Source: Oceanihabitans sp. IOP_32 (lineage in GTDB: Bacteria > Bacteroidota > Bacteroidia > Flavobacteriales > Flavobacteriaceae). From it: a stretch of DNA of 64,000 bases. Position numbers and translations under genes: made by a program. The DNA lies in the NCBI RefSeq assembly GCF_009498295.1, contig NZ_CP040813.1, positions 2,859,001 through 2,923,000 of the forward strand, written 5' to 3'. Below the pieces are notes generated by a model. That model saw only the letters and a list, made by a program, of their open reading frames with translations, did no database searches and was not told where the DNA came from. The stretch's first letter is position 1. Every line of letters starts with the position of its first letter. Below, piece after piece: positions 35,253 through 44,660 of this stretch.

Positions 35253-37301
35253 ATGAGAGATTTTATAAATAAATTTTACAAGCATCATTCCTTAATTTAC
35301 AAAGGAATATTGTTTATCTGTTCTACAGTTTTAATTGTTTATCTGTTTCCAAAAAGTGGAAAGTTTAAGTATAATTTCGAGAAAGGGAAACCATGGCAGT
35401 CCGAAAACTTATACGCTCCTTTTAATTTTGCTATTAAGAAGACGGTCGATGAGCTCAAGCTAGAAGAGAAAACCATTAGAGACAATGCATTTCTTTACTT
35501 TAATATCGATAATACGATTGAAGCAAAAATACGAGAGTCTTTTGAGAGCCGATTTGATAAAACATTTTCAGATTCGATATTAAAGGTTGAACGTACTAAA
35601 TTGTTTAAAGCGGGAGAAACAATTATCACAGAATTGTATCAATTTGGAGTTTTAAGTGAGGATTACGAGTTCTCTGAAACAAAGGTGGCGATTCTTCTTG
35701 ATAATCGTGTGAAACAAGATAAAATCTTTTTTTCAAACTTAATTCAGCAAGATGAAGTGGTTTTAGTGATTGAAAAAACACTTTTAAATTGGAAGCTTTC
35801 AAATTATAAAAACACCTTTATATCTCTTTTTTTTGATATCGTTGAGCCTAATGTATTCTTCGATAAATCGACGACAGATAAAGTTTTACAAGAGGCTTTA
35901 GATAAAATAGTTCCTACTCGAGGAAGTGTTGAAAAAGGAACTTTAATAATCTCTAAAGGCGAAGTTATTGAAGGTGACAAATATCAAAAATTAAAATCTT
36001 TACAGTCTGAGTATAAATCTCAAGTTTGGAATAAATCTAATTATGTTTGGATTCTTTTTGCCTATACCTTGTTAGTAGCGCTCGCTTTATTAATGTTATT
36101 GTTATTCATTAAAAACTACAGACCTCATATCTTCGAAAATAATACAAAAGTGACTTTTATTTTGTTCAATGTATTACTCATGGTTTTTTTAACCACAATT
36201 GTGGTGAATTATAATTCAGAATATATTTATGTGGTCCCTATTTGTATTTTACCGCTCGTTTTTAAAGCTTTTTTTGATGCGCGATTAGGACTTTTTGCGC
36301 ACGTTATAACGGTGCTGTTATTGGGGTTTATAGTCCCTAATAGTTACGAGTATATGTTCCTCCAAATCATAGCTGGAATTGTTACTATTTTAACCGTTTC
36401 AGAATTATATAAAAGAGCAAATTTATTTATTTCTGTAGGTCAAATTACCTTGATTTATATCGTGGCCTATTTTGCCTTTTTTGTGATACATGAAGGCACT
36501 GTTGAAAACATGGAATGGGAGGTTTTTATTTGGTTTATTTTGTGTGGACTTGCAACTTTATTTGTACAGCCCTTAATTTATGCCTACGAGAAACTTTTTG
36601 GTTTGGTTTCAGATGTTTCACTTCTGGAACTATCAGACACCAATTCAAAATTGCTCAAAGAATTGTCTAATAAAGCACCAGGTACATTTCATCATTCTTT
36701 AAATGTTGCTAATTTAGCTGAATCCTGTGCCAATGAAATTGGCGCTAATGCCATGCTAATAAGGGTAGGAGCCTTGTATCACGATATTGGAAAAATGCAA
36801 AATCCAACCTATTTTACAGAAAACCAGTTAACGAGTTTAAATCCTCACGATGAGCTATCAGGTAGAGAAAGTGCTAAAATTATAATCAATCACGTTATTG
36901 ATGGTATAGAAATAGCCCGAAAAAATAAATTACCAGATCGAATTATTGATTTTATTAGAACACATCACGGTACTACCGCAGTTTATTACTTTTACAAAAA
37001 AGAAAAAGATTTGGATAACGAGGTTGATAAAATAGATTTTTGTTATCCAGGACCAAAACCTTTTAGTAAAGAAACGGCTATTTTAATGATGTGTGATAGT
37101 GTAGAGGCCGCATCAAAAAGTATAAAAGATCCAACGTCTACAAAAATTAATGATTTTGTAGAAAAAATAATCAATAAACAAATAAAAGAGGATCAGTTTT
37201 TAAACGCCGATATTACTTTTAAAGAAATTGAATCGATAAAAAAAGTGCTAAAGTACAAGCTTGCAAATATTTACCATTTACGAATTGAATATCCCGAATA
37301 A
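35253..37301 (+). CDS. PgpH-type HD family phosphohydrolase (7TM-HD)
   Basis: The frame is open from 35181, but I choose the ATG at 35253 (MRDFINKFYKHHSLIYKGIL) because a -7 box sits just before it. The 682-residue protein has an N-terminal membrane helix, a large extracytoplasmic domain (about 45-265), a block of seven membrane helices (about 270-470) and a cytoplasmic HD domain with the motif set HHSLNVANLAESC, YHDIGKMQNP, and FIRTHHGTT. This matches PgpH (YqfF), a cyclic di-AMP phosphodiesterase. A diadenylate cyclase is not in the window. It is a single-gene unit before the tRNA pair. Confidence 0.9.
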   Translation: MRDFINKFYKHHSLIYKGILFICSTVLIVYLFPKSGKFKYNFEKGKPWQSENLYAPFNFAIKKTVDELKLEEKTIRDNAFLYFNIDNTIEAKIRESFESRFDKTFSDSILKVERTKLFKAGETIITELYQFGVLSEDYEFSETKVAILLDNRVKQDKIFFSNLIQQDEVVLVIEKTLLNWKLSNYKNTFISLFFDIVEPNVFFDKSTTDKVLQEALDKIVPTRGSVEKGTLIISKGEVIEGDKYQKLKSLQSEYKSQVWNKSNYVWILFAYTLLVALALLMLLLFIKNYRPHIFENNTKVTFILFNVLLMVFLTTIVVNYNSEYIYVVPICILPLVFKAFFDARLGLFAHVITVLLLGFIVPNSYEYMFLQIIAGIVTILTVSELYKRANLFISVGQITLIYIVAYFAFFVIHEGTVENMEWEVFIWFILCGLATLFVQPLIYAYEKLFGLVSDVSLLELSDTNSKLLKELSNKAPGTFHHSLNVANLAESCANEIGANAMLIRVGALYHDIGKMQNPTYFTENQLTSLNPHDELSGRESAKIIINHVIDGIEIARKNKLPDRIIDFIRTHHGTTAVYYFYKKEKDLDNEVDKIDFCYPGPKPFSKETAILMMCDSVEAASKSIKDPTSTKINDFVEKIINKQIKEDQFLNADITFKEIESIKKVLKYKLANIYHLRIEYPE

Positions 37302-37327
37302 TTTTAAAAAAATAGATGACAAAATAG

Positions 37328-37358
37328 TTGTTTTATCTAAAGTGATATATTAAATTTG
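37328..37358 (+). promoter_or_regulatory. Promoter of the tRNA-Ser/tRNA-Pro transcript
   Basis: TTG at 37328-37330 and TAAATTTG at 37351-37358 with a 20-nt spacer, a full match to the Bacteroidota pattern, 34 nt before the tRNA-Ser gene. Confidence 0.72.
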
Positions 37359-37392
37359 CACCCGCAATCGAATTGCTAAGTTCATTAAAAGA

Positions 37393-37480
37393 GGAGAGGT
37401 GCCTGAGTGGCCGAAAGGAGCGGTTTGCTAAATCGTCGTACCCCAAAAGGGTACCCGGGGTTCGAATCCCCGTCTCTCCG
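37393..37480 (+). tRNA. tRNA-Ser (anticodon GCT)
   Basis: An 88-nt class II tRNA. The acceptor arms GGAGAGG and TCTCTCC pair, the anticodon loop reads TTTGCTAAA, a long variable arm (TACCCCAAAAGGGTA) is present, and the T loop has GGTTCGAATCC. CCA is not encoded; the discriminator base is G. Confidence 0.97.
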
Positions 37481-37540
37481 CAATATTAGATAACCAGCTA
37501 AGTTTTTTTGTAAAAAAAATCACATAGTAAATTACATTTT

Positions 37541-37615
37541 CGGGGTGTAGCGTAGCCCGGTTATCGCGCCGCGTTTGGGACGCGGAGGTCGCAGGTTCGA
37601 ATCCTGCCACCCCGA
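37541..37615 (+). tRNA. tRNA-Pro (anticodon TGG)
   Basis: A 75-nt tRNA. The acceptor stem is CGGGGTG with CACCCCG, the anticodon stem is CCGCG/CGCGG around TTTGGGA, and the T arm is GCAGGTTCGAATCCTGC. CCA is not encoded; the discriminator is A. It follows tRNA-Ser by 60 bases. Confidence 0.97.
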
Positions 37616-37617
37616 CT

Positions 37618-37653
37618 AAAAAGCTGAATATTTTACGATGTTCAGCTTTTTTA
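37618..37653 (+). terminator. Terminator of the tRNA transcript
   Basis: AAAAAGCTGAA and TTCAGCTTTTTT form an 11-bp stem with a 12-nt loop and T tail, 2 bases after tRNA-Pro. Confidence 0.8.
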
Positions 37654-37751
37654 TTTTACAAAACACAGATCAAGTCAAAAATTACGGTTGGAGATACAGA
37701 AAATGGTAAAGTACAATGTGCGCCATGCGTCGTGTTGAGGATTATATGTTG

Positions 37752-38852
37752 TTAAAAACGATCTCCATTCAATTCATACAAATGTTTGTTGCTTTTCCAC
37801 CATTTTTTCAATAATTCAAGGGTTATATATGTTTTGTTATAATTGATTAATAGCTCTGGTTTATTTCTAAAAATATTAGATAGTGCTGCTTCTGCAATAC
37901 GGCCAACTGTTGTGTTGCCGTAATCGTCTGCCGGCAAATCTAAACTGCGGTCATCATTTAGATAATCCATTAAAATGGGTACTATTTTAATAGAATTGCA
38001 TTGTCCTAAATCTTCAATTAAATTTCTAATACCCCTGGGGTTGTAATACGTATCGTTATAGGTAGCAACCATTTTTACCTTGACTTTTTCTAGGTGTGGT
38101 GGGTGGTAATCTATATCATAATATTGAATAGAATGGTTTATTATAAGTGATTCATCTTTATTGCCAATTAGCTGGTTAATAAAATCTTGCTTACTTTTTA
38201 TGGTTTCTTCAATAGATATGTTTTGTTGTTTAGCATAATCCCAACTATGGTGTTTGTAAACGATAACTCCGTTTGTGAACTTGGATTTTGTAATATGTGG
38301 AATCGCATTTAATTTTTGATGCGGATACAGAAAATCTCCTAAATATCTATTATCATAAATGCCGTAATAGGCTTGACCATCAATTATGGCGAAAACAGGA
38401 TTTGAACCTTGACCAGTGCCTTTATATGTAGAGCCAAACACTTGTACTTCGCCTTTTTCATTGAGCAGAAAATCGATAACAAATGGGTCATAATTTTCTG
38501 TTTTAGACCCCATAAAAGCGACTTGAATAAGTACTTCTATACCATCATTATTATTAAACACATTTTTTGAAATATGAATAACACGTGTTTTGTTTTTATC
38601 TAGAATTCTTCCTTTTGGGGCTGTGTAATAATCTTCATAATCGACTATTTGTTGCAAAGGAATAGTGGTTTTTTGGGAAGCTTGCTGTATTTCAATTTCA
38701 TTTTTTGTAAAATTTAAATTAAATGAAGCGTCTTCATTTTCGGGCATCATTATAAACGCTCCGTAATTTTTCTGAATATTATTTTCTAACATTTTATTGT
38801 TATTATTACAATTTGAAAAAGTGAAAAGTAAACCTAGCAGTAGTAGTTTCAT
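37752..38852 (-). CDS. Hypothetical lipoprotein
   Basis: A 366-residue protein with a lipoprotein signal (MKLLLLGLLFTFSNCNNNN, lipidation at Cys 15). The N-terminal half is beta-rich (FNLNFTKNEIEIQQASQKTT, VEVLIQ-type strands); the C-terminal part has a helical stretch resembling HEAT-like units (IRNLIEDLGQCNSIKIVPIL and GRIAEAALSNIFRNKPELLI). I do not recognise the family. It is the most promoter-distal gene of a long minus-strand set that starts after the tRNA pair. Confidence 0.75.
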   Translation of the reverse strand: MKLLLLGLLFTFSNCNNNNKMLENNIQKNYGAFIMMPENEDASFNLNFTKNEIEIQQASQKTTIPLQQIVDYEDYYTAPKGRILDKNKTRVIHISKNVFNNNDGIEVLIQVAFMGSKTENYDPFVIDFLLNEKGEVQVFGSTYKGTGQGSNPVFAIIDGQAYYGIYDNRYLGDFLYPHQKLNAIPHITKSKFTNGVIVYKHHSWDYAKQQNISIEETIKSKQDFINQLIGNKDESLIINHSIQYYDIDYHPPHLEKVKVKMVATYNDTYYNPRGIRNLIEDLGQCNSIKIVPILMDYLNDDRSLDLPADDYGNTTVGRIAEAALSNIFRNKPELLINYNKTYITLELLKKWWKSNKHLYELNGDRF

Positions 38853-39052
38853 TTTATGTATTACAATTTTATTTCGAACGATTTTCTCTACTCTGAGACG
38901 TTCACATTGTTTTCTTTTGAATTATTTAGTACGTTATAAAAATAACCTACATGGCATTTTCTGATTAACCAAGACCTGGCAGATACTGTGTTAAAATCCT
39001 AATTGTTTTACTTTGTTATCTTTATCATATACAAAGTTTATCTCATTAAATT

Positions 39053-40252
39053 TCAAATTTTTAAAACACTCATTTTTGAAAAGAAAGCTAATTTAGCGTA
39101 CTCTAAAGTATTGGCTTTTTTATTCTTTTTGGGCGTATAACCATATATTCTAATTAAAGAATCATGAATAGTTGGCAATTGTTGTTGTAATAGTTCTGGG
39201 TCTTTAAAAAAGGTTTCGTTGCAAACTGCAAAAAATTCTAGTACGTTTTTAAAAGCATAAGGGTTTAAGAGTGATTGTTTTTGTTTTTCTTGCTCGAAGG
39301 CTGTTGTCCAAATTTCACTAAATTTTCTAGATACGCTAGGCACACCGTTTAGTCCGCCATTTGTAAAATCTATAACATGTGCCATTTCGTGTACAATCAA
39401 GTCTGTATCATTTTGAAAATCTTTTATGATAGATTGCCACGATAAATGCAAAGACACTTGATTAGGGTCTTTAAGCATTGGTAAAAATTTATTTAAAATG
39501 TTTAATTGATTTTTTATTTGGTTGCATCCTACAGTTACCACGTCTGTTACCGATTTTAATCTATGATCTGTTTCTAAAATTTTTGGTAAAACTTCCGTAA
39601 TAAATACTTCTATTTTTTGTTTTAATTCTTTTGTTTTTTGTGCAATTCTATCTTGAAAATGAGTTTGTTGTTTGTTAATAATAGCTTCAATATATTTTAA
39701 ATCATCTATCCAATTATTGTGCGTTTTTTTTATAAATGTTTCGTTAAATTCAGATAGCATTAAAATTAATGATGCTTCTGGGGTTTTATAAGTTTCATTT
39801 AAAAGGTCGATTAAGTTATAGATGGTATGGATTGGTTTTAAAAGCATATTTACACCTTGGCAAACCACTAATCCGCTTTCATTTAATACTTTACGTAATT
39901 TAAACGTTGGATATATTACAATTGAAGAAATAATATTAAGAGAAACGACCTCATTGTAAATAAACATTTTTCCTATAGAGTAGGATAGATATAACCTGTG
40001 ATAAACGCCTAAAACACTACCGTTAGAGGTAATCATAGGAACAGTGTTTTCAATTTTTTCTGTTATTTTTTGAAGGTTTTGTTTTTCTAAATCACTTAAA
40101 TTTTGGTAATAATTTTGTCTTGCCACAAATTTCCAAAGCCATTTTTTTTCATCTTCAGTTGGTGCGATATAATCTTTTGGCAATTTGGTTAACCAGCAGT
40201 TTTTATAAAGGTCTTTCTCTGATGAGAATTCTATAATAGTATCTAATATCAT
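39053..40252 (-). CDS. MtfA-like zinc-dependent peptidase (M90 type)
   Basis: A 399-residue cytoplasmic protein. The zinc site HEMAHVIDF (HExxH, near residue 287) and the downstream glutamate motif EFFAVCNETFFKDPELLQQQ (near 340) match the M90/MtfA family, where the latter reads EFFAVxSExFF. In E. coli, MtfA is a peptidase regulated by the Mlc repressor; no such partner is here. The first 270 residues, helix-rich, are longer than in MtfA (about 265 residues in total) and not recognised. The gene starts 11 bases after the DUF1963 gene, so they are probably co-transcribed. Confidence 0.8.
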   Translation of the reverse strand: MILDTIIEFSSEKDLYKNCWLTKLPKDYIAPTEDEKKWLWKFVARQNYYQNLSDLEKQNLQKITEKIENTVPMITSNGSVLGVYHRLYLSYSIGKMFIYNEVVSLNIISSIVIYPTFKLRKVLNESGLVVCQGVNMLLKPIHTIYNLIDLLNETYKTPEASLILMLSEFNETFIKKTHNNWIDDLKYIEAIINKQQTHFQDRIAQKTKELKQKIEVFITEVLPKILETDHRLKSVTDVVTVGCNQIKNQLNILNKFLPMLKDPNQVSLHLSWQSIIKDFQNDTDLIVHEMAHVIDFTNGGLNGVPSVSRKFSEIWTTAFEQEKQKQSLLNPYAFKNVLEFFAVCNETFFKDPELLQQQLPTIHDSLIRIYGYTPKKNKKANTLEYAKLAFFSKMSVLKI

Positions 40253-40263
40253 AATCTAAAAAA

Positions 40264-41925
40264 TTAAAAGCATTGCCAATAAAAGGATAACGGGTTGTTA
40301 TGGTTTCTGTTTTTTAGTAAATATCCTATTCCCGAGTCTCCAAACATAAAGGGTAAATTATCGTTTGAAGCTAGCTGAAAGAGTAAGTGCTCATTATCCG
40401 ATTTTAGAGTATTGGTAAACTCAGAACTTTGCAACCAATGCGGATAACCAAATAATTTATCGTTGGCATTTGTGGTTCCAATATTGTTGGCCATCATATA
40501 ATCATAAATAGCATCAGGAACTTGTAATTCAATACCCATTTTATAATAATCTTCACGGTGCGGATAATCTATAAATTCTATAAATTGTGTAATTCGTTTT
40601 TCAGGAAAAATAGGTTCCTTATCTGGACTATCTATTACGGAATTACCTGTAATTTCCAGCTTTCTGAAAATACTAGTGGTTAAATTTTTTGATGTTAATT
40701 TAGATTCGCATTGAGTATTTGGGTTGGTACAAAAGTATAATTGAATGAGTCCGTTTTCTGTATTTTCAGGCAGGTCTTCAAGATTTAATTGTACTAATAG
40801 TTGAAGGTGTTTTCCGCAATTAGAGCATTTAGGGTAATCGTTTTCTGGTGTGAGATACGGTAAACCTCCAAATTTTGAATGTATTGAATGTTCTGCCTTT
40901 ACCGTTTCTGTTAAAGGAATGTATGCCTTTTTGCTATGCTTATTTAAGCTTGTAATGGCTTGTAGAATTTCGCATTTTACTTCATTAGTTGTAAAACCTT
41001 TAAAAACGGGCAGTTTGTTGTTGTGTATTACTTTCTTAGCCTCTAAATATTCGTCAATAACATAGCGCAATTCTGGCAAAAAGACTTCTTTAAATGTTTT
41101 CGCATCTATTTCTGGTTGCAAAAAAGCAGTTTGTATGATTTCTAAATTTTTTGCTTGATATCTTAAAACCAGTTCTTCTTCTATCTGTTTTAGTTCTTCT
41201 TTGGTTGGTTTTAATTTTGCAAATAATTTATAAAACCAATGTCGTGTATTCACTTTTAAATTTTTTAAAGGTGTAAACATACAAGTGGTTAAAAGTTTAA
41301 CCCTGTCTAGTTCTATTGTTTCGTATAGTTTATAGATAATTTTAACCCAACTGTCTATATCTATATAATACGCTTTGTACCTAGACCTGCTTTGTGCGTC
41401 TTCAAAATAGTTTTCGGCTTCTTCTGTAAATAACAAATAGATGTGTTGTTTCACAAATTTTGGATAGTTACTTAATAGTGAAACAATTGTGCTTTCAAAC
41501 GTATCTTTTGGATTTATTTCGTACAATTCATCTAAATGAATGAGTTTTTTAAGGATTAATTTATCTTTAAAAACGTAGTTGTAACTGTTAATTAAATCTG
41601 CAATAGTTTCAAATTGAATTGCATTTAGATTTTTTAAATAGCCATCAATATAGTCTTGAAACCATTTTGGGCGGTATTTTTGGTATTGTTTTTCAGCAAA
41701 ATAATACTCTGGTAGGGTTTTAAAAATGGATAGGTAATCTTTTAATGAAAACGCCATTAATCCGCAAAGTGCTAATTGTTGTTTTTGGAATGCCGTATGG
41801 TTTCTTCCTGCTAATTCTAATATACAAGGTTTTAAATCTTGTTGTTGCGTAGCTGATAACTGAACAAATTTTTCAATTAGGTCTTCGCTAGCTTTATGTA
41901 GATTTCTAAATTGGGAAGGTGTCAT
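40264..41925 (-). CDS. DUF1963 (YwqG-like) protein with large N-terminal extension
   Basis: A 553-residue protein. Residues about 340-553 resemble DUF1963/YwqG: HSIHSKFGGLPYLTPENDYP, then LLVQLNLEDLPENTENGLIQ, a two-Cys pair CSNCGKH, YFCTNPNTQC, and the ending HLLFQLASNDNLPFMFGDSG. The first 330 residues are helical, rich in K, L and Y, and unrecognised. DUF1963 has no firmly established function. It lies between a small membrane protein gene and the MtfA-like gene with gaps of about 12 bases, suggesting a joint transcript. Confidence 0.75.
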   Translation of the reverse strand: MTPSQFRNLHKASEDLIEKFVQLSATQQQDLKPCILELAGRNHTAFQKQQLALCGLMAFSLKDYLSIFKTLPEYYFAEKQYQKYRPKWFQDYIDGYLKNLNAIQFETIADLINSYNYVFKDKLILKKLIHLDELYEINPKDTFESTIVSLLSNYPKFVKQHIYLLFTEEAENYFEDAQSRSRYKAYYIDIDSWVKIIYKLYETIELDRVKLLTTCMFTPLKNLKVNTRHWFYKLFAKLKPTKEELKQIEEELVLRYQAKNLEIIQTAFLQPEIDAKTFKEVFLPELRYVIDEYLEAKKVIHNNKLPVFKGFTTNEVKCEILQAITSLNKHSKKAYIPLTETVKAEHSIHSKFGGLPYLTPENDYPKCSNCGKHLQLLVQLNLEDLPENTENGLIQLYFCTNPNTQCESKLTSKNLTTSIFRKLEITGNSVIDSPDKEPIFPEKRITQFIEFIDYPHREDYYKMGIELQVPDAIYDYMMANNIGTTNANDKLFGYPHWLQSSEFTNTLKSDNEHLLFQLASNDNLPFMFGDSGIGYLLKNRNHNNPLSFYWQCF

Positions 41926-41937
41926 TTTGCTGTACGA

Positions 41938-42234
41938 TTATTTCATGTCAATATTCATTTTTGGCATCAATAACTCAGATAAGCTATAAGGGTCTATAAG
42001 TAACCAAAGTAATGGTGTTAAAAATAATACCCAAACAATTAGCGCTAAAATTTGGTTTGAGGGCTGTTTTTTTAAAATTGATATGAGAAACAAAACCATT
42101 AAGTAATAACCAAAAAGAATACTAGTAGGCACTGCAACTAATGTAATTAGTGATTGCAACATGACCAAAACAATTGTTGCTACAAGTAATAGAACTACTA
42201 TTATTATTGTGCTGACTTTTAAGAATTTAATCAT
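41938..42234 (-). CDS. Small membrane protein, unrecognised
   Basis: A 98-residue protein with three hydrophobic segments (VSTIIIVVLLLVATIVLVML, VAVPTSILFGYYLMVLFLIS, and ILALIVWVLFLTPLLWLLI). No family recognised. It starts 9 bases after the frameshifted gene upstream and ends 12 bases before the DUF1963 gene. Confidence 0.68.
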   Translation of the reverse strand: MIKFLKVSTIIIVVLLLVATIVLVMLQSLITLVAVPTSILFGYYLMVLFLISILKKQPSNQILALIVWVLFLTPLLWLLIDPYSLSELLMPKMNIDMK

Positions 42235-42243
42235 TTGTTTTTG

Positions 42244-42775
42244 TTATTTTGTTAAGTTCTTAACGAGTACTGTTGCTTTTTTAGGGTCTGTTTTTAAAAA
42301 CTTAATGGGTATTAAACTTTGCAGTTTTAATGCTTCAAAAATGGTGTTATCATTTGCGTAAAAACTATTATTATAGGTGTTGTTTTTATATTTATAAGTA
42401 TAGATTATATTGCTCAATCCAATCTTTTCTATAGCCCGCATTTCCAACGGTTCCAACCGTTTCATAATAAGAGGCGTCTTCTATTTCTTTATTGGTAATG
42501 GTTGCTTTTATGTAATGGCCATATTTTTTGGTCATAGCTTGCTCATAATAGTGCATAAAACTGGATGGCACCGTAAATAAAACACCAAAAAGAGGTAAGG
42601 CTACAACAAAGGCTCCAACAACATATAGTATGATAGATTTTTCGTGTACAAAATTAAAATAGATTATAGCCACACCAATAAGAATGAATAGTGAGGCTAT
42701 TAGTAGTATTCCACTATTTTTTAGCAAAGCTATTCTGAAAAAATTAAATTTATCTGTAAGTCTAATATTTTGCAT
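42244..42775 (-). pseudogene. DUF3592-like membrane protein split by a frameshift
   Basis: Two overlapping frames together read as one protein. The first (42392-42775) starts MQNIRLTDKFNFFRIALLKN, has two membrane segments, then KATITNKEIEDASYYETVGT and ends abruptly at WIEQYNLYL. The second (42244-42465) continues where it stops with IYTYKYKNNTYNNSFYANDN and IPIKFLKTDPKKATVLVKN, a typical DUF3592-like C-terminus. One base appears to be missing between about 42385 and 42405 (near AATCTATACTTATAAA on the minus strand). Either the gene is recently broken or this is a base-calling error. Confidence 0.7.
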
Positions 42776-42971
42776 TTATAGATTGTCTTTTTTAATATGT
42801 AGGGTCTGGTCGTAAACAGACTATTTTTACAATTTGAATTATTTTTGATGCCGTGTTTATCTACTTTTTGTGAGTTGATGCTCTATCATCAGATGATTAA
42901 AAACAAATGGAAAGGGTGCAAAAAGAAACAAAATTAATGTTGCTATGTTTAGGTCCAGACACTATTTAGGT

Positions 42972-43517
42972 TCAGTCCACTTCAATATTTTCGTAAACCA
43001 TAGTAAGAACGGCATCTGGATAAAGTGTGTCCACGCCATCTACAAAAGTTATATGCCCTTGAAAAAACACGTCTTGGGTAGATTGGTATTGCCAATTGTT
43101 ATCTACTAGATTAAAAACCGCGGTTTCTTGTGAAGTATTATGGGTAAATCGCAATGTAAAAGAAGTGTTAGTGGTAGCCGTAACTACGCCGTTTACCGTT
43201 AAAGGGGCACATTGTAAATCTGAATAAAATCCGGTAGAATTATTATAGGTTTGAGATATGATTTGGGCATTCCATACAAATGAAAAATCTGGTTTTATTT
43301 CCAAAGTAATGTCCTCACATGTAAAATGCGGCGTAAGTTCGGAATTGCTTCCTATATAACCTCCACTTCTAAGGTTGGTGTCGCTTTTTACAGAAGTTAC
43401 TTTGTACATTCCAATGATATTGGCGTTTAATGGGGCTTGGTCGTCATCGTTATTATTACAGTTAGTTAAACATAAACTTAATAAAACGAGAAGAAGTAGG
43501 TGGGCTTTTTTTTGCAT
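42972..43517 (-). CDS. Hypothetical lipoprotein (lipocalin-like size)
   Basis: The frame is open from 43547 but the ATG at 43517 gives MQKKAHLLLLVLLSLCLTNC, a proper lipoprotein signal with lipidation at Cys 20, so I prefer it. The 181-residue product begins with NNNDDDQAP and then GMYKVTSVKSDTNLRSGGYI and beta-rich strands (FSFVWNAQIISQTY, SFTLRFTHNTSQETAVF), similar in length and pattern to flavobacterial lipocalin-like lipoproteins. Family membership is uncertain. Confidence 0.7.
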   Translation of the reverse strand: MQKKAHLLLLVLLSLCLTNCNNNDDDQAPLNANIIGMYKVTSVKSDTNLRSGGYIGSNSELTPHFTCEDITLEIKPDFSFVWNAQIISQTYNNSTGFYSDLQCAPLTVNGVVTATTNTSFTLRFTHNTSQETAVFNLVDNNWQYQSTQDVFFQGHITFVDGVDTLYPDAVLTMVYENIEVD

Positions 43518-43602
43518 GGTATTAATTTTATTTTTGGGATTATACATGAACGAATCTACAAATTATATATTTAAAAAAGTATCACTCACTTATGTGGTAC
43601 TA

Positions 43603-44313
43603 TTATTTAGTTAGACCATTTTTAAAATCTCCCAAGACGAATCTTGTTTTGGTTTTTAATAAGTGTTTAAACTCTTGTTTTGGCTTTAGCCTTAATCCTA
43701 ATTGTAAGTGTTTGTGATGGTTAAAACCCATATATTGTTGTCCGACAAACCGAATGAGTACCTCTCCTTTTTTAGAATCATATTTTAAAACTGTAAAACC
43801 AGACCGTTTAAATTTGGCATAATTTAACTCATTTATTGCTTTTATAAGCGCTGTAATTGAATTTAATTTTGAAAAATCTGTATTAGTCTCGCTTTGTATC
43901 TGTTTAATCCACTTGTCCTGTTTTAATGCCTTTAGAATACTTTTCTTTGTAAAAACATCTGTTAAATAAACGTCTTTGTTGGTATTTAGGTTAATGGTTT
44001 TAATTGCTACTATACTTCCTGGAACTCCACAGCCAAGAATTCCACCTTCTGAGGCCTCGTAACTGTAATAATTACCAACTAATGAGAGCGGAGAATAATT
44101 AAATGAGTAATCATGAGGGCATTCATCCGAGTCTTCAATTTCTTTTAGTTTTTCTAAATCTTTTTTGGCGTTATAAATTTCTGTGCCTTTGAATATTGCT
44201 GACGATTTATAAATTTTAAATCCATCTTTTTGATACAGTAAATTGTTCTCTTGACTGATTGCTTTTCCGCCAATAATAAACAGTAGTACTAATACATATT
44301 GGGTAATTTTCAT
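43603..44313 (-). CDS. Secreted hypothetical protein
   Basis: A 236-residue protein with a signal peptide (MKITQYVLVLLFIIGGKAIS, cut near SQE). It has a Cys pair (DECPH and GCGVPG) and a basic end (LLKTKTRFVLGDFKNGLTK). No family recognised. Located in the minus-strand cluster of small exported proteins. Confidence 0.68.
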   Translation of the reverse strand: MKITQYVLVLLFIIGGKAISQENNLLYQKDGFKIYKSSAIFKGTEIYNAKKDLEKLKEIEDSDECPHDYSFNYSPLSLVGNYYSYEASEGGILGCGVPGSIVAIKTINLNTNKDVYLTDVFTKKSILKALKQDKWIKQIQSETNTDFSKLNSITALIKAINELNYAKFKRSGFTVLKYDSKKGEVLIRFVGQQYMGFNHHKHLQLGLRLKPKQEFKHLLKTKTRFVLGDFKNGLTK

Positions 44314-44366
44314 TTGAACGTTTTAATGGTTTATTTCTTTTTAAATTGACGATAATTTATACCAGC

Positions 44367-44582
44367 TTATTCTTTAAACAGTGTTGCTTTTATCTCAATA
44401 TTTGAGTAAATTTCTAAAGGTTTTTTTACGTCTTGCACGTAGCTGAGAAAAGAAAGTGTAATAATATCTCCGACCCTCAATTGGGCATATTCAATATTTT
44501 TTATGGTATTATCCTCTTTAAGAGCTTTTTTAAAGTCTGCTAAGAGCTTATTGCTTAAGGGATTTAAATTTTTTGCAAACAT
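44367..44582 (-). CDS. Small hypothetical protein, probably missing its proper start
   Basis: The 71 codons from the ATG at 44582 read MFAKNLNPLSNKLLADFKKA and end in a beta-like IYSNIEIKATLFKE. In frame upstream, to a stop at 44640-44642, codons give KSTDTRSIFTFFLITISTP, exactly a signal-peptide core ending before FAKN, yet no ATG, GTG or TTG is present there. The natural start therefore seems lost, or a rare codon is used. Function unknown. Confidence 0.5.
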   Translation of the reverse strand: MFAKNLNPLSNKLLADFKKALKEDNTIKNIEYAQLRVGDIITLSFLSYVQDVKKPLEIYSNIEIKATLFKE

Positions 44583-44660
44583 GGGTGTTGAAATTGTGAT
44601 TAGAAAAAAAGTAAAAATGCTTCTAGTGTCCGTACTTTTTTAAAACGACCGTTTTTGTTG

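Noticed and set aside
37428-37610. Minus-strand frame beginning MAGFEPATSASQTRRDNRAT
   Set aside because: It lies antisense to the two tRNAs; this is the well-known artefact of translating tRNA complements.
37618-38852. Direct repeat of the tRNA-Pro 3' end as attachment site
   Set aside because: I looked for a second copy of the T-arm and acceptor sequence in the window and found none.
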